Shown here: positions 44,856 through 54,325 of the stretch, piece by piece | Layout of the letters: every line of letters starts with the position of its first letter | How positions within the stretch are numbered: the stretch's first letter is position 1 | Origin: Bacillota bacterium | GTDB taxonomy: Bacteria; Bacillota; Desulfotomaculia; Desulfotomaculales; Desulfohalotomaculaceae | Reading direction: 5' to 3' | DNA length: 64,000 nucleotides | NCBI GenBank assembly: GCA_009711615.1 | Contig: VENI01000007.1 | Coordinates: 106,349 to 170,348, forward strand | Notes under the pieces: model-generated | Database searches by the model: none | What the model was told of the DNA's origin: nothing | What the model saw: only the letters and a program-made list of their open reading frames with translations | Position numbers and translations under genes: made by a program

Positions 44856-47800
44856 TTATTTAGCATTAATTTCTTTCTTTCTGCCAAAGGAAATCTTGCC
44901 AAAGATACCTTTTAGCTTATTACCTAGGTCGTCAAACAGTGTATATACCACCGGTACCAGCACCAAGGTAATCAATGTGGAAATTGTTAGACCAAAGGCC
45001 ACTACCACTGCCATTGGTGCCCAACCTTCTGCCCCATCACCTTTACCAAAGACCAGCGGCATTAGTGCCAACACTGTGGTCAGAGTAGTCATTAAAATTG
45101 GTCTTAATCTAATGGGGCCTGCCTGTAATATTGCCTCATCGCGTTCATTACCCCGTTTGCGCAAAGTGTTTACATAGTCAATCAAAACAATGGCATTGTT
45201 AACCACAATACCCACCAGCATAATGGCTCCGATAAATGCCGGAACACTTAGGTGGTGACCAGTTATCAGCAGTCCAAACATTGCACCAATAAATGTTGAG
45301 GGCAGTGAGAACATAATTATAAACGGATAGAATAATGATTCGAACTGGGCTGCCATCACCATATACATCAACACTATTGCCAGTATCAATGCCAGACCCA
45401 GATCACCAAAGGACTCTGCCATATCCTCCGCCTGACCGCTCAGTTCATATTGGTAACCATCGGGAAATGCCATTTTATCCAACTGTGCTTGTATATCTTG
45501 ATTAATACTTCCCAAGTCCCGTCCAGATATATCAGCAGTTACACTAACTTCCCTTACCTGATCCATACGGATAATTTGGTTCGGCGCTTCTACCACTTTA
45601 ATGTCAGCTACAGTTTCCAATGCCACCTTGGCTCCGGTGGTTGAAGTAATCATCAAGTCTGCCAACTGATCTGGAGACTGCTCAAAGTCTTCAGGGTACA
45701 TCATGCGCACATCTATTTCATCGTCACCGGTACGCACACGGCTTACCACTTGGCCATCAAAGGCGACGTTCACCGCACTCATTATTTGTGCTGCTGAAAG
45801 GCCGTACATTGAAGCCTGCTCCCGATCTACCTTAATACTTATTTGAGACTGGGCATCATCCAGGGAGTTACTAACGTTTCTGGTACCTTCTATGTTTTTA
45901 ACCATATCAGTGACAAGTGTACCCAACTGGGTTAAAACTTCCAGGTCATCACCTCTGATGGAGATATCTATGGCACTGCCACTACCCATGGATTGATCGT
46001 TTGCCTGCCTAATAGTTAATGTTGCTCCGGGAATTTTCTTGCCAGCTTCACGTAGTCTTTCCATTGCCTGTTCAGTGGTGTATTCCCGTTGTTCCTGATC
46101 TAAAAGCTTAACTTGCACTGTTGCTTCATTACTGCCCACTACCCCAAGGAAGGCCATGTCACCTGTACCCACCCGGGAAAAGATACGTTCATGCTCAGGA
46201 AACTCTTTTGCTATCATCTCTTCTACTTCAAAAGCCACTTGTTGGGTTTGTTTCAGTGAAGTACCTGGCGGTGTTTCTATCTCCACAGCCATTTCACCCT
46301 GATCCATACCAGGTATGAATTCTGTGCCCACCATTGGCACCAAAGCTATACTTCCTACCAACAGTCCAATGGTTAAGCCTACTACCGATTTTCTATGCCC
46401 CAATGCCCAGCGCAATAGTTTCCCATATACTTCACTAAGTTTAGCAAAAAATTTACCGAAAAGAACCACTGGGTTTTTACTTTTTTGTTCTAACTGGTCA
46501 TTGTTAATTGGTACATTTTTCAGTAGTTTGGATGACAGCATCGGCACCAGGGTAAAAGCAGCAAATAACGCTGCCATGTAGGAAATAGTTACTGTTAATG
46601 CCAATGGGCCAAACATAATACCTGCCAAGCCCTCCACAAACACAATTGGCGCAAATACCACCACTGAAGACATCCCGGCAGCCAATACCGCACTGCCCAC
46701 TTCGGCAGTTCCCAACTTTGCTGCTTCAATTACATTGTGACCATCTTGCCGATATCGATAAATGCTTTCCAATACCACTACCGAATAGTCCACTAACGTA
46801 CCCAAACCCAGTGCCAGACCACCTAGCGACAGCAAGTTAATGGTTTGGTCTGCAAAGTACATCATGGTAAAGGTGGTAATCACCGCAATGGGCATCACTA
46901 TAGCCACAACCAGTGTACTGCGCACGTTTCTCAAAAACAAGTAAAGAACAATTAGGGCAAAACTACCACCAAGTAAAATATTTTGAGCAACGTTGTTAAT
47001 AGAGTCTTCAATAAACTTGGAAGTATCAAACACCTTCGTTAATTCGACACCTTCGGGTAACGTACTTTTTAATTTTTCCGCTGCTACCTTTACATCATTA
47101 GCCACTTGTACCGTGTTGCCATCGGATGATTTAAACAATTGCAGGCTTAATGCAGGTTTACCGTCAACATAACTATATTCAGATATGTCTTTATAACCCT
47201 TTTTTACTTCTGCAATGTCCGATAAGTTAATGGTCCCGTTTCCAGGCCCCAAAGATATTTGAAGGGCTGATAAATCTGAGGCTGTGTTATATTCGCTATC
47301 CAAGCGTACTGCCAGTTCATTGTTACCACGTTCCACAGCACCCATAGTACCGGATATACTATCACTTCTTATGGTTTGAGCCACCTGACCGGCAGTTAAA
47401 CCGTAAGACTCCAGTTTAGCCCTGTCAAGAATTACTTTATACTCTTGCTCTTTTGCACCGGTAATTACCACTGAAGCAATGCCGTTAATCCGTTCAAACC
47501 GAGATTTCACGGTATCTTCGGCAATGTTGTTTAATGTTACCAAATCATCCCCATCTAAAGTATACATCATGATGGGGGCACTGTTGGGGTCCATCTTCAT
47601 AACCCGAGGCGATCCTACATCACTGGGCAGCATATCCCGAAAACCATCTATTTTTTCCCGGGCCTCAATGGTAGCGTCATCCATATCGGTACCCCAGTCA
47701 AACATCATCACAATAAGTGAGTTTCCCTCACTGGATACCGACTGTATTTCACTAATGTTACTGGTTGTTCCAATGGCTGATTCCAGTGGTTTAGTTACAA

Positions 47801-47984
47801 TTTTCTCCACCTCTGCCGGGTCGGCATCTTCATATGATGTCACCACCACGGCCACTGGCAATTCCATGTCAGGGTATAGATCCACTGCCAATTTAGGCAG
47901 TGATACCATACCAAGAATAACCATGGCCACAATGAGCATGGTTATGGCCACCGGGCGGTCTACTGAAAAGTTTGCTAGTTTCAC
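44856..47984 (-). CDS. RND efflux transporter, AcrB/HAE1-like
   Basis: 1042 residues with the RND plan: N-terminal membrane helix, two large extracytoplasmic loops (about 35-330 and 560-860), and two blocks of membrane helices. Motifs: ALGLGTLVDYSVVVLES in TM4 and LVGIVVNNAIVLIDY in TM10. In AcrB the proton relay uses two adjacent Asp in TM4 and a Lys in TM10; here these are Asp-Tyr and Asn, so the relay is reduced. Like SwrC of Bacillus it has no outer membrane channel partner here. The start GTG overlaps the adaptor stop codon by one base. Confidence 0.94.
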   Translation of the reverse strand: MKLANFSVDRPVAITMLIVAMVILGMVSLPKLAVDLYPDMELPVAVVVTSYEDADPAEVEKIVTKPLESAIGTTSNISEIQSVSSEGNSLIVMMFDWGTDMDDATIEAREKIDGFRDMLPSDVGSPRVMKMDPNSAPIMMYTLDGDDLVTLNNIAEDTVKSRFERINGIASVVITGAKEQEYKVILDRAKLESYGLTAGQVAQTIRSDSISGTMGAVERGNNELAVRLDSEYNTASDLSALQISLGPGNGTINLSDIAEVKKGYKDISEYSYVDGKPALSLQLFKSSDGNTVQVANDVKVAAEKLKSTLPEGVELTKVFDTSKFIEDSINNVAQNILLGGSFALIVLYLFLRNVRSTLVVAIVMPIAVITTFTMMYFADQTINLLSLGGLALGLGTLVDYSVVVLESIYRYRQDGHNVIEAAKLGTAEVGSAVLAAGMSSVVVFAPIVFVEGLAGIMFGPLALTVTISYMAALFAAFTLVPMLSSKLLKNVPINNDQLEQKSKNPVVLFGKFFAKLSEVYGKLLRWALGHRKSVVGLTIGLLVGSIALVPMVGTEFIPGMDQGEMAVEIETPPGTSLKQTQQVAFEVEEMIAKEFPEHERIFSRVGTGDMAFLGVVGSNEATVQVKLLDQEQREYTTEQAMERLREAGKKIPGATLTIRQANDQSMGSGSAIDISIRGDDLEVLTQLGTLVTDMVKNIEGTRNVSNSLDDAQSQISIKVDREQASMYGLSAAQIMSAVNVAFDGQVVSRVRTGDDEIDVRMMYPEDFEQSPDQLADLMITSTTGAKVALETVADIKVVEAPNQIIRMDQVREVSVTADISGRDLGSINQDIQAQLDKMAFPDGYQYELSGQAEDMAESFGDLGLALILAIVLMYMVMAAQFESLFYPFIIMFSLPSTFIGAMFGLLITGHHLSVPAFIGAIMLVGIVVNNAIVLIDYVNTLRKRGNERDEAILQAGPIRLRPILMTTLTTVLALMPLVFGKGDGAEGWAPMAVVVAFGLTISTLITLVLVPVVYTLFDDLGNKLKGIFGKISFGRKKEINAK

Positions 47985-49045
47985 TATTTTTCACCCCCGG
48001 CTACACTGGCGGTCTTGATCACATCAACTTTCTGGCCATCACCCACCAGCCGGTTACCGGTAACGATAACTTTTTCTCCTTCTGCTAATCCTTCTAAAAT
48101 CTGAACTTTGTCAATGCTGGTTACACCCGCTTTAACCAATCGTTCTTTAGCAGTTCCTTTTTCCACTACATAGATTTTCTTCATACCGTTGTGTTCAAGC
48201 AATGCATCGGCAGGTATCACAATGACATCTTTAAGTTCCTCGGTGGGAATTTTTATCCTGGACACCATACCAGCCAATATTTCCCCGTCAGGATTAGCAA
48301 TTGCAATTTCCACAGGGAAGGCGCGGGTTGCTTTATCAATTTTAGGAGAGATGGAACGAATCTTTCCTTCTATTATTTTACCCAGGGCATCAACATGCAC
48401 GCTTACTTTTTGACCTTCTTTAAGACTTGCAACAAGGTTTTCAGATACATCAAGCTTAACCTTAACGGTGTTTAGGTCAACCACTCCAGCCACCGGCATT
48501 TGCGGGCTGACCATTTCACCTTTATCTACATCTATAAAAGAAACTTTCCCAGTAATTGGGGCGGTAACCTTAGTGTCATTATAGTTTTCCAGAGCTGAAT
48601 CATATTGCGCCTGTTGTAGTTTCAGCTTGGTTTCAGCCTGTTCAAATTCCACCTGAGAAACTGCATTAAGTTTATATAATTGCTTGGTGCGGTCATAATT
48701 TTTCTGTGCATTTTCTAAGTTTGTTTCAGCGGTTCGCAGGGCTATTTCAAAGCTTGAATTTTCAAGTTCAAATAAAACTGTTCCTTGATTAACAAATTGA
48801 CCAGTTTTAACATATACCCCTGCCACTTTACCACTTAACTTTGAGGCAATGGATACATCTGTTCCGGCGATAATTTCACCGGTCATTTCTAATTCTTTAT
48901 TCAAATTTGTTTTGGCCGCTGTAACTACTTCCACCGGCACGGTTTTTTCTTCAACCTGCTGGGGCTCTTCCTTATTGCCACAACCCACCAGTATTAAAAG
49001 TGCGGATATCAGCAGTACCATTAACAGTACAGATTTCTTTTGCAC
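47984..49045 (-). CDS. RND efflux periplasmic adaptor lipoprotein
   Basis: 353 residues. Lipoprotein signal with lipobox LILVGC, then a membrane fusion protein architecture: lipoyl-like halves (AGTDVSIASKLSGKVAGVYV, VTAPITGKVSFIDVDKGEMV) flanking an alpha-helical hairpin (about 95-160), a beta barrel and a membrane-proximal domain. It should be tethered outside the cytoplasmic membrane and bridge to the RND pump. GTG start with AGAGGAAAC upstream. Middle gene of marR-adaptor-pump. Confidence 0.93.
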   Translation of the reverse strand: MQKKSVLLMVLLISALLILVGCGNKEEPQQVEEKTVPVEVVTAAKTNLNKELEMTGEIIAGTDVSIASKLSGKVAGVYVKTGQFVNQGTVLFELENSSFEIALRTAETNLENAQKNYDRTKQLYKLNAVSQVEFEQAETKLKLQQAQYDSALENYNDTKVTAPITGKVSFIDVDKGEMVSPQMPVAGVVDLNTVKVKLDVSENLVASLKEGQKVSVHVDALGKIIEGKIRSISPKIDKATRAFPVEIAIANPDGEILAGMVSRIKIPTEELKDVIVIPADALLEHNGMKKIYVVEKGTAKERLVKAGVTSIDKVQILEGLAEGEKVIVTGNRLVGDGQKVDVIKTASVAGGEK

Positions 49046-49065
49046 AGTTTCCTCTCCTTTATTAG

Positions 49066-49515
49066 TTAGTTATTAGCTTTTTCCAGTAAAGCTATCAACT
49101 TATCATAAATTCTTATTAGATCATCTATATCTTTTTCCGTTAGTTGCGAAAAAATTTCAACCACTCTTTTCATGCGTTCGGCATCTACAGCCTTAAATGC
49201 TTCCTCTCCTTTCGAGGTAAGCTTAATCATCACCACCCGCCGGTCACTTTCACTTCTTTCACGAGATATTAGCTCCTGTTTATGCAGTCTGTCTGCTAAA
49301 CTGGTAATAGCACCGGAAGTAACCCCCATTTCTTGAGCAATACTGGAGGGTGTACAGGTTCCCTTTTCTGACAATAATTTTAGTAGAAACATCTGTGCCA
49401 ATGACAAGGAAATATTAGTGGAGTCCGACAAATATGTATGAAACAATCGATGAGCTAATTCCATTTTTTGATCCAACTGCTGAATTTTTTTGTCATTGCC
49501 TACTTTCCTCAACAC
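49066..49515 (-). CDS. MarR family regulator of the RND operon
   Basis: 149 residues with the MarR winged helix: SLAQMFLLKLLSEKGTCTPSSIAQEMGVTSGAITSLADRLHKQELISRERSESDRRVVMIKLTSKG region, including the DRR wing motif. First gene of the efflux operon with a strong sigma-A promoter in front, so it probably autoregulates the pump and responds to a small molecule. The start is at GTG 49515 or TTG 49512; both have GGGGGAAT upstream. Confidence 0.93.
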   Translation of the reverse strand: MLRKVGNDKKIQQLDQKMELAHRLFHTYLSDSTNISLSLAQMFLLKLLSEKGTCTPSSIAQEMGVTSGAITSLADRLHKQELISRERSESDRRVVMIKLTSKGEEAFKAVDAERMKRVVEIFSQLTEKDIDDLIRIYDKLIALLEKANN

Positions 49516-49523
49516 ATTCCCCC

Positions 49524-49535
49524 CTAATTAATTAG
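49524..49535 (-). promoter_or_regulatory. Palindromic site, possible MarR operator
   Basis: Perfect 12-bp palindrome CTAATTAATTAG between the promoter and the marR start, a position where repressor binding would block transcription. Resembles AT-rich MarR operators; not tested. Confidence 0.45.
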
Positions 49536-49568
49536 ATTATTTAGTATATAAATGTTTTAGACATTAAA

Positions 49569-49597
49569 ATAATATATTCCTGCTTCCTTGGTGTCAA
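49569..49597 (-). promoter_or_regulatory. Sigma-A promoter of marR-RND operon
   Basis: On the minus strand TTGACA and TATTAT are separated by exactly 17 nt, about 55-80 nt before the marR start. Confidence 0.8.
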
Positions 49598-49636
49598 GTT
49601 AAATATTGTTAATACTTCTGTTTTGTTTAAAACATC

Positions 49637-49672
49637 AAATTAAGCGGTGCTATTAATAGCGCCGCTTAATTT
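49637..49672. terminator. Hairpin downstream of the ABC exporter operon
   Basis: Stem AAATTAAGCGG / CCGCTTAATTT with an inner partly paired TGCTAT...ATAGCG segment. It lies about 140 nt past the permease stop; likely the end of the minus-strand sigma/ABC transcript. Confidence 0.55.
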
Positions 49673-49712
49673 AGAATTCAGGAGTCAGGAGTCAGGAGTC
49701 AGAATTCAGAAT
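49673..49712. repeat. Heptamer tandem repeat (GTCAGGA units)
   Basis: Tandem 7-bp units TTCAGGA-GTCAGGA-GTCAGGA-GTCAGAA-TTCAGAA. Related copies lie at 53437-53469 and 63794-63824, all in intergenic DNA. Confidence 0.7.
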
Positions 49713-49813
49713 GAAAACCCAAAAAACATGCCCCCTCAATATTTCCGTCTGAAGGCTTGATGAATCAAGCCACTACGAACCACGAATGTAAAAGGAATCA
49801 TACTCACCCATAA

Positions 49814-50674
49814 TCAAAGGTCTTTTTTGTTAAAACTATACACTGCCAGCCCTAGGCAGGTGATAGCATAGATGCAGGCATATACAAGCATGGCGCTACT
49901 GGGTGGGGTTGATACGCCAAAGGGGCCAATATTCATTATGTTTAATGGATTACCTTCCACGTTTGTTACCACAGCTACCAATTTTCTATACAAAGCGTCA
50001 CTGGGCATGATCAGACTGCTGACAATTCCGATGTTAACCAACGAGCTTTTCTCCATCATACTGCCAATTTGTTCTATAAAACCGCCCACCATACCCAACC
50101 CATAAAGGGTGGTGGCAATGATTCCGGCGGTAAGTGCTCTAAACAATGTACTGAATAACATAGCTACCGCCAGCAGCACTAAAGGCTGAAGAATAAATAT
50201 TAAAGTACCTGAAATAACTCCACCAGCGGTTAAATAACTCAAACTGCTGGGATAGTAGTATTTGTTTATCAATAAGATAATACCTAGCATACCAGTGGCA
50301 TAAACAGCTAACATGACAGCCAAGCCGAAATATTTACCTAAAATAATACTACTGCGTTTAATAGGTTTGGAAACCACAGCGTGTAGCAACCCATTTTCAA
50401 TTTCCGGCGCCACAGACCCTATGCTGGCCATTAGTGCTAACAGTGAAACAAGTAATGATGCAAAGTAAAGCCCTGCCCCCAGTAATTGACTTCCTATCAT
50501 TTGTTGAATAACAGGTTGGGAACTACCCATGGCTTTTAATCTAGCCATATCTTCAGCTGTTTTATCCAACGCCATACCATAAAGCATAACAAAGCCTATT
50601 GACAACAGTATGGTTACTAAAAACACTTTTTTTCTAGCTGCCTCAGTAAAAGTAAGTTTAGCTATTGTAAACAT
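49814..50674 (-). CDS. ABC-2 type transporter permease
   Basis: 286 residues with six membrane segments typical of ABC-2 exporters (FTEAARKKVFLVTILLSIGF at the N-terminus, VVSKPIKRSSIILGKYFGL coupling helix region). It overlaps the ATPase gene by 17 nt and forms an exporter with it. Substrate unknown. Last gene of the sigma/anti-sigma/ABC operon. Confidence 0.88.
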   Translation of the reverse strand: MFTIAKLTFTEAARKKVFLVTILLSIGFVMLYGMALDKTAEDMARLKAMGSSQPVIQQMIGSQLLGAGLYFASLLVSLLALMASIGSVAPEIENGLLHAVVSKPIKRSSIILGKYFGLAVMLAVYATGMLGIILLINKYYYPSSLSYLTAGGVISGTLIFILQPLVLLAVAMLFSTLFRALTAGIIATTLYGLGMVGGFIEQIGSMMEKSSLVNIGIVSSLIMPSDALYRKLVAVVTNVEGNPLNIMNIGPFGVSTPPSSAMLVYACIYAITCLGLAVYSFNKKDL

Positions 50675-51614
50675 AATTACTACCTTCCTTCAATCCGGTT
50701 CCATCGTTCATGTAATGTAAGAACAACTTCTCTAAAGAAGCCGTTTCCGGCTTCACTTGATAAATTTCCAACCCGGATTGAACTAAGTATTTTACTATAT
50801 TCGGTACTTGCCGATCATCCTCACAAGCAAAAACCAGTTCCTTGCGCCCCTGTAACTCATTATTCTGAGAAATCAAAGTGAACTTTTCCTGCTGTAAACC
50901 ATCTATGTCCGACTCACTACCCGATACAATTACTTTAACCTGGTATCCAGCAGCACTAATTTCCCGCCAGTTACCCTGGTATATCATCTGGCTATCTTTA
51001 ATGATCGCAATTTGGTCACATATCGTTTCCAATTCACCCAACAGATGACTGTTAATAAAAACAGTTTTCCCCTGTCCTTTTAATTCCATTATTAAGTCCC
51101 GCACCACTTTTCTTCCTATCGGATCAAGGGCAGAGGTTGGCTCATCCAAGAATAAAAGGTCCGGGTTATTAATTAAAGCACACCCAATACCTATACGCTG
51201 CTGCATACCTTTACTATAACCGCCAACCCGTTTGTGAGCGTGGTTTTGTAAACCCACATATTCTAGAACCTTTGGTATTCTATCAGCAATATCTGTTCGT
51301 GACATACCATAAAGGGAACCGTGAAATTTCAGTAAATCTTCTCCACTTAACCAATCATGATATTTAAAATTTTCCGGTAAATAACCTACTTTTTTGCGTA
51401 CATATGTATCATTAAGAGTTTTGCCTAAAATTGTGGCCTCTCCAGAAGTGGGATGCAGTAACCCCACCAATACTTTTACCAAAGAGCTTTTTCCCGCTCC
51501 ATTATGGCCCAGCAGACCAAATACAGAACCTTTAGGGACCGCCAGGGATATATCCCGGCAGCCCCCATGGCCCTTATAGGTTTTGGTTAGATTCTTGGTT
51601 TGTATAGCTAGCAC
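50658..51614 (-). CDS. ABC transporter ATPase (ABC-2 exporter partner)
   Basis: About 318 residues: Walker A GHNGAGKSS (about 35), signature YSKGMQQR, Walker B LLFLDEPTSALDP, switch NSHLLGE, and a C-terminal extension (about 215-300) of the type found in drug and bacteriocin exporters. The start is placed at GTG 51614, which has GGAGAG 6 nt upstream; the ATG at 51620 directly abuts that site. Follows the anti-sigma gene by about 70 nt. Confidence 0.92.
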   Translation of the reverse strand: MLAIQTKNLTKTYKGHGGCRDISLAVPKGSVFGLLGHNGAGKSSLVKVLVGLLHPTSGEATILGKTLNDTYVRKKVGYLPENFKYHDWLSGEDLLKFHGSLYGMSRTDIADRIPKVLEYVGLQNHAHKRVGGYSKGMQQRIGIGCALINNPDLLFLDEPTSALDPIGRKVVRDLIMELKGQGKTVFINSHLLGELETICDQIAIIKDSQMIYQGNWREISAAGYQVKVIVSGSESDIDGLQQEKFTLISQNNELQGRKELVFACEDDRQVPNIVKYLVQSGLEIYQVKPETASLEKLFLHYMNDGTGLKEGSNYVYNS

Positions 51615-51684
51615 TAACATCTCTCCTATTACAATCTTCGATAGGTTCGTACGAAATCGACATCAAATTAATACTAATTGTCAG

Positions 51685-52779
51685 CTAAATGGACTGGGCA
51701 ATTTTTATAGCTGTTTCACGATCTATATTTCTACCACTGACAGTGTAAATAATACCATCGTCTACCCACATCATATAAGCAAAGTTATGATTTTCCACGT
51801 AAACACCGTCGTTTCCGTTAATTGTAATATCCTCCACACCTTCTGCCTCTGGAATTATCATAGTACTCTGCCAATCTTCAATGGCTGCCAGTTGTGTACG
51901 CAGGTCATTGGGGAGTAAAGGAAGATCTAACAGGGCTTTTCTTAAATCTACAGGATTAACTCCTTCTGGTACAGTAACTTCTGGGCTAGCATATTGAGTA
52001 AAGGAGAAGTGTTGCTGGCTCCCCTGCTTTAAATACTTGCTAACTGCACCATTCTGTGAATTAATACTGAAACTCTTGCCCTGCAATGATTGCGGTAAAA
52101 AGGTGTTAGCACCTAAACCTTTCAATACAGCATTAACCTGCTGTACATCCAAACTAAACTCTGCTTTCCCGTTATTCACCAACTGTACCTTTTCATCCAT
52201 CTCATAACCTTCAGGCACAAAGGATGGTTGTTTAAATTTAAAAGATAGGTTTTCTTTCACTTCAGCAAGAGGTAACATTTGTTGATCTATCTGTTCTACA
52301 ATTTCCATTTTACCCAGTTGCTGTAAATCCACTTCTCCTAGCTTATTTTCAAAAGCTTGAGCCATTTTATTCAATTCCTCAGTATTTATTTTAACTGTTT
52401 CTATTTTTTGTACTCTAAAAATTGACAAGAAATCTGCCACTGCATCCTGTACTGGAGCAAATGCCATTGTACCTGTAAGCACTACTGCAGAAGCAGCAAC
52501 TGCCACCCATTTCTTAGCTTTACCCATTTTCAATATTCCTCCTGTTGGTTGGTTATTAGGTTTAGATTTATTCTTGTTATCCTCAGTCACCATATCCTCA
52601 ATGACTGATTGATATTCAGCCATTGGGGGATCACACCAGTTCTCCAATTCCTGAAGTTCATTAATAACTTTTTTACAACACAAACAACTCTCTAAATGTA
52701 TTTTTAATGATTTTTTTTCTGTAGCGGTAACTTCGTCATCCAAAAACGCTTGCCAAGTTCCTTTGTCAGGACATTGCAT
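51685..52779 (-). CDS. Membrane anti-sigma factor with zinc-binding domain
   Basis: About 364 residues. N-terminal anti-sigma zinc-finger (HX3CX2C in HLESCLCC, about 27-35), one membrane segment (KKWVAVAASAVVLTGTMAFA, about 90-108) and a large extracytoplasmic part ending in a DUF4367/MucB-like sensor domain (DITINGNDGVYVENHNFAYMMWVDDGIIYTVSG). It should hold the ECF sigma factor at the membrane until a cell-surface signal releases it. Start at ATG 52779, 6 nt after GGAGGTGA; a GTG within that site is not the start. Five bases separate it from the sigma stop. Confidence 0.9.
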   Translation of the reverse strand: MQCPDKGTWQAFLDDEVTATEKKSLKIHLESCLCCKKVINELQELENWCDPPMAEYQSVIEDMVTEDNKNKSKPNNQPTGGILKMGKAKKWVAVAASAVVLTGTMAFAPVQDAVADFLSIFRVQKIETVKINTEELNKMAQAFENKLGEVDLQQLGKMEIVEQIDQQMLPLAEVKENLSFKFKQPSFVPEGYEMDEKVQLVNNGKAEFSLDVQQVNAVLKGLGANTFLPQSLQGKSFSINSQNGAVSKYLKQGSQQHFSFTQYASPEVTVPEGVNPVDLRKALLDLPLLPNDLRTQLAAIEDWQSTMIIPEAEGVEDITINGNDGVYVENHNFAYMMWVDDGIIYTVSGRNIDRETAIKIAQSI

Positions 52780-52784
52780 AGATG

Positions 52785-53267
52785 TCACCTCCCTAGTTGC
52801 TGATATTCTTTCTTAAACCGATCTCTAGCCCGGGATAAAATAGTACCCACAGAGGACTTATTTATATTTAATGCTGAGGCGATTTCATGGTATTTGTAAC
52901 CGGAAAATTTAAGTAACAGTACCATGCGATCCCGGGGTTGCAGTTTACTTAAAGCCTGGTGGGTTAAGTTTTTATCTTCTTTATTCAGCACCACCTGCTC
53001 GGCTGAATGTTCCTCAACTGATTGTCGGCCTACTTTTTCTTCCCGTCGGCGTCTGCTACCTTCGCTACGCATGTAACTGTAACACAGGTTGTTAACTACT
53101 CTAGTTAACCATGCCGACGGAGTTTCAATGGTGGATAGCCCTGTTTTATTCAAGCGAATAAAAGCTTCCTGAACCATATCCTCGGCTGCAGTTTTATCTC
53201 CCAGCAGGAAGGCTGCCTGACGTAACAACTTAGTATAATTTTCGGTATATATCTCGTTAAAATTCAT
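52785..53267 (-). CDS. ECF-type RNA polymerase sigma factor
   Basis: 160 residues with region 2 (FLLGDKTAAEDMVQEAFIRL) and region 4 (LQPRDRMVLLLKFSGYKYHEIASALNINKSSVGTILSRAR). Pairs with the downstream anti-sigma factor and probably directs expression of the operon that includes the ABC exporter, i.e. an envelope-stress module. First gene of the unit. Confidence 0.95.
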   Translation of the reverse strand: MNFNEIYTENYTKLLRQAAFLLGDKTAAEDMVQEAFIRLNKTGLSTIETPSAWLTRVVNNLCYSYMRSEGSRRRREEKVGRQSVEEHSAEQVVLNKEDKNLTHQALSKLQPRDRMVLLLKFSGYKYHEIASALNINKSSVGTILSRARDRFKKEYQQLGR

Positions 53268-53436
53268 TTTTGATTTCTCTCCACTAAAAGGGTTAGCTTT
53301 AAAAGTTAAAGCTGGTGTATCAACGCTAATATTACCACCCCCCTACACTGTTGCGCAACAGCCACAATTTCTGGACTCATTATATAGACAAAGTGGCAGC
53401 TAAAAAAATGACAGGTTAAAGAAAAAATCTTTTAGA

Positions 53437-53469
53437 AATTCAGAAGCCAGGAGTCAGAATTCAGAATCA
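53437..53469. repeat. Heptamer repeat copy (CAGGAGTCAGAATTCAGAAT)
   Basis: Contains CAGGAGTCAGAATTCAGAAT, the same core as the arrays at 49673-49712 and, diverged, at 63794-63824. Intergenic, just upstream of the hydrolase gene. Confidence 0.65.
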
Positions 53470-53516
53470 GGCTCACTCCTGAATATGTTATTATATTTGC
53501 AGGGATGGTGATTATA

Positions 53517-54200
53517 ATGGAAGGAAGTAATCCGGTCTGTTTAATTATTCATGGTTTTACTGGAGGACCTTATGAAGTAATGCCTTTGGCAAAACATTTG
53601 AAAGGTTTGGGTTATTTAACATCGGTGCCTACACTGGCCGGTCATACTGGCAACTTGAATGATTTGGCCAATGTAAATTACAAAGATTGGATTGCCTCGG
53701 CCGAATCTGTTCTGGTAAAACTTTTACTTGAACATGAAAAAGTAAATATAATTGGTTTTTCCATGGGCGGACTGATAGGCGTATACCTGGCCAATAAATA
53801 TAAAATTAATACTTTAGTAATGCTAAGCTCTCCCATTTATGTGGGAGAACCCAAAAATATGGCACTGCATATTTGCAGAGATATGAGGAATAAAAACTAT
53901 CAACGTATAAAGAGATATGTCTCCAATTGTATCAATACTCCTATAAAGGCGGTTATAAATTTTAAGATTATGGTTCACATAATGAAACCGTTAATAAAGA
54001 AAATTCAAATTCCTACACTGGTACTTCAAGGTTTAAAAGATGATGTAGTAAGGCCAAAAAGCGCGCAGTACATTCATGACAATATAGCTGCAGCAGACAA
54101 GCAAATTCATTATTTGCCCAATTCAGCTCATCTGGTGTGTTGTGATGTTGAAAAAGAAAGGGTTTTTCAGTTGGTAAATAACTTCATACAATTACATTAA
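53517..54200 (+). CDS. Alpha/beta hydrolase, carboxylesterase-like
   Basis: About 227 residues, similar to small Gram-positive carboxylesterases such as Est30. Oxyanion hole HGFTGGP (about 15-21), nucleophile GFSMGG, acid in GLKDDVV and His in NSAHLV complete a catalytic triad. Cytoplasmic, no signal. The start at ATG 53517 has GGTGAT upstream; ATG 53505 is possible. Monocistronic. Confidence 0.9.
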   Translation: MEGSNPVCLIIHGFTGGPYEVMPLAKHLKGLGYLTSVPTLAGHTGNLNDLANVNYKDWIASAESVLVKLLLEHEKVNIIGFSMGGLIGVYLANKYKINTLVMLSSPIYVGEPKNMALHICRDMRNKNYQRIKRYVSNCINTPIKAVINFKIMVHIMKPLIKKIQIPTLVLQGLKDDVVRPKSAQYIHDNIAAADKQIHYLPNSAHLVCCDVEKERVFQLVNNFIQLH

Positions 54201-54325
54201 CTGTAACTGTTTTTTTAAATTTTTTCAAAATTATTTAATAAATAATATTAAAATGTACAAATAAGCAGGAAATCACTTTAATATGTAAAAAGACTTACTT
54301 AAATGTCTATAGAGGTGGAAATATA

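Noticed and set aside
47479..48018. A 179-codon plus-strand frame opposite the RND pump start.
   Set aside because: Overlaps a clear RND gene in antisense; Ser-rich translation is typical of a shadow frame.
49673..49712. The tandem GTCAGGA repeat as a CRISPR array.
   Set aside because: Units are 7 bp with no spacers, and no cas genes are present.
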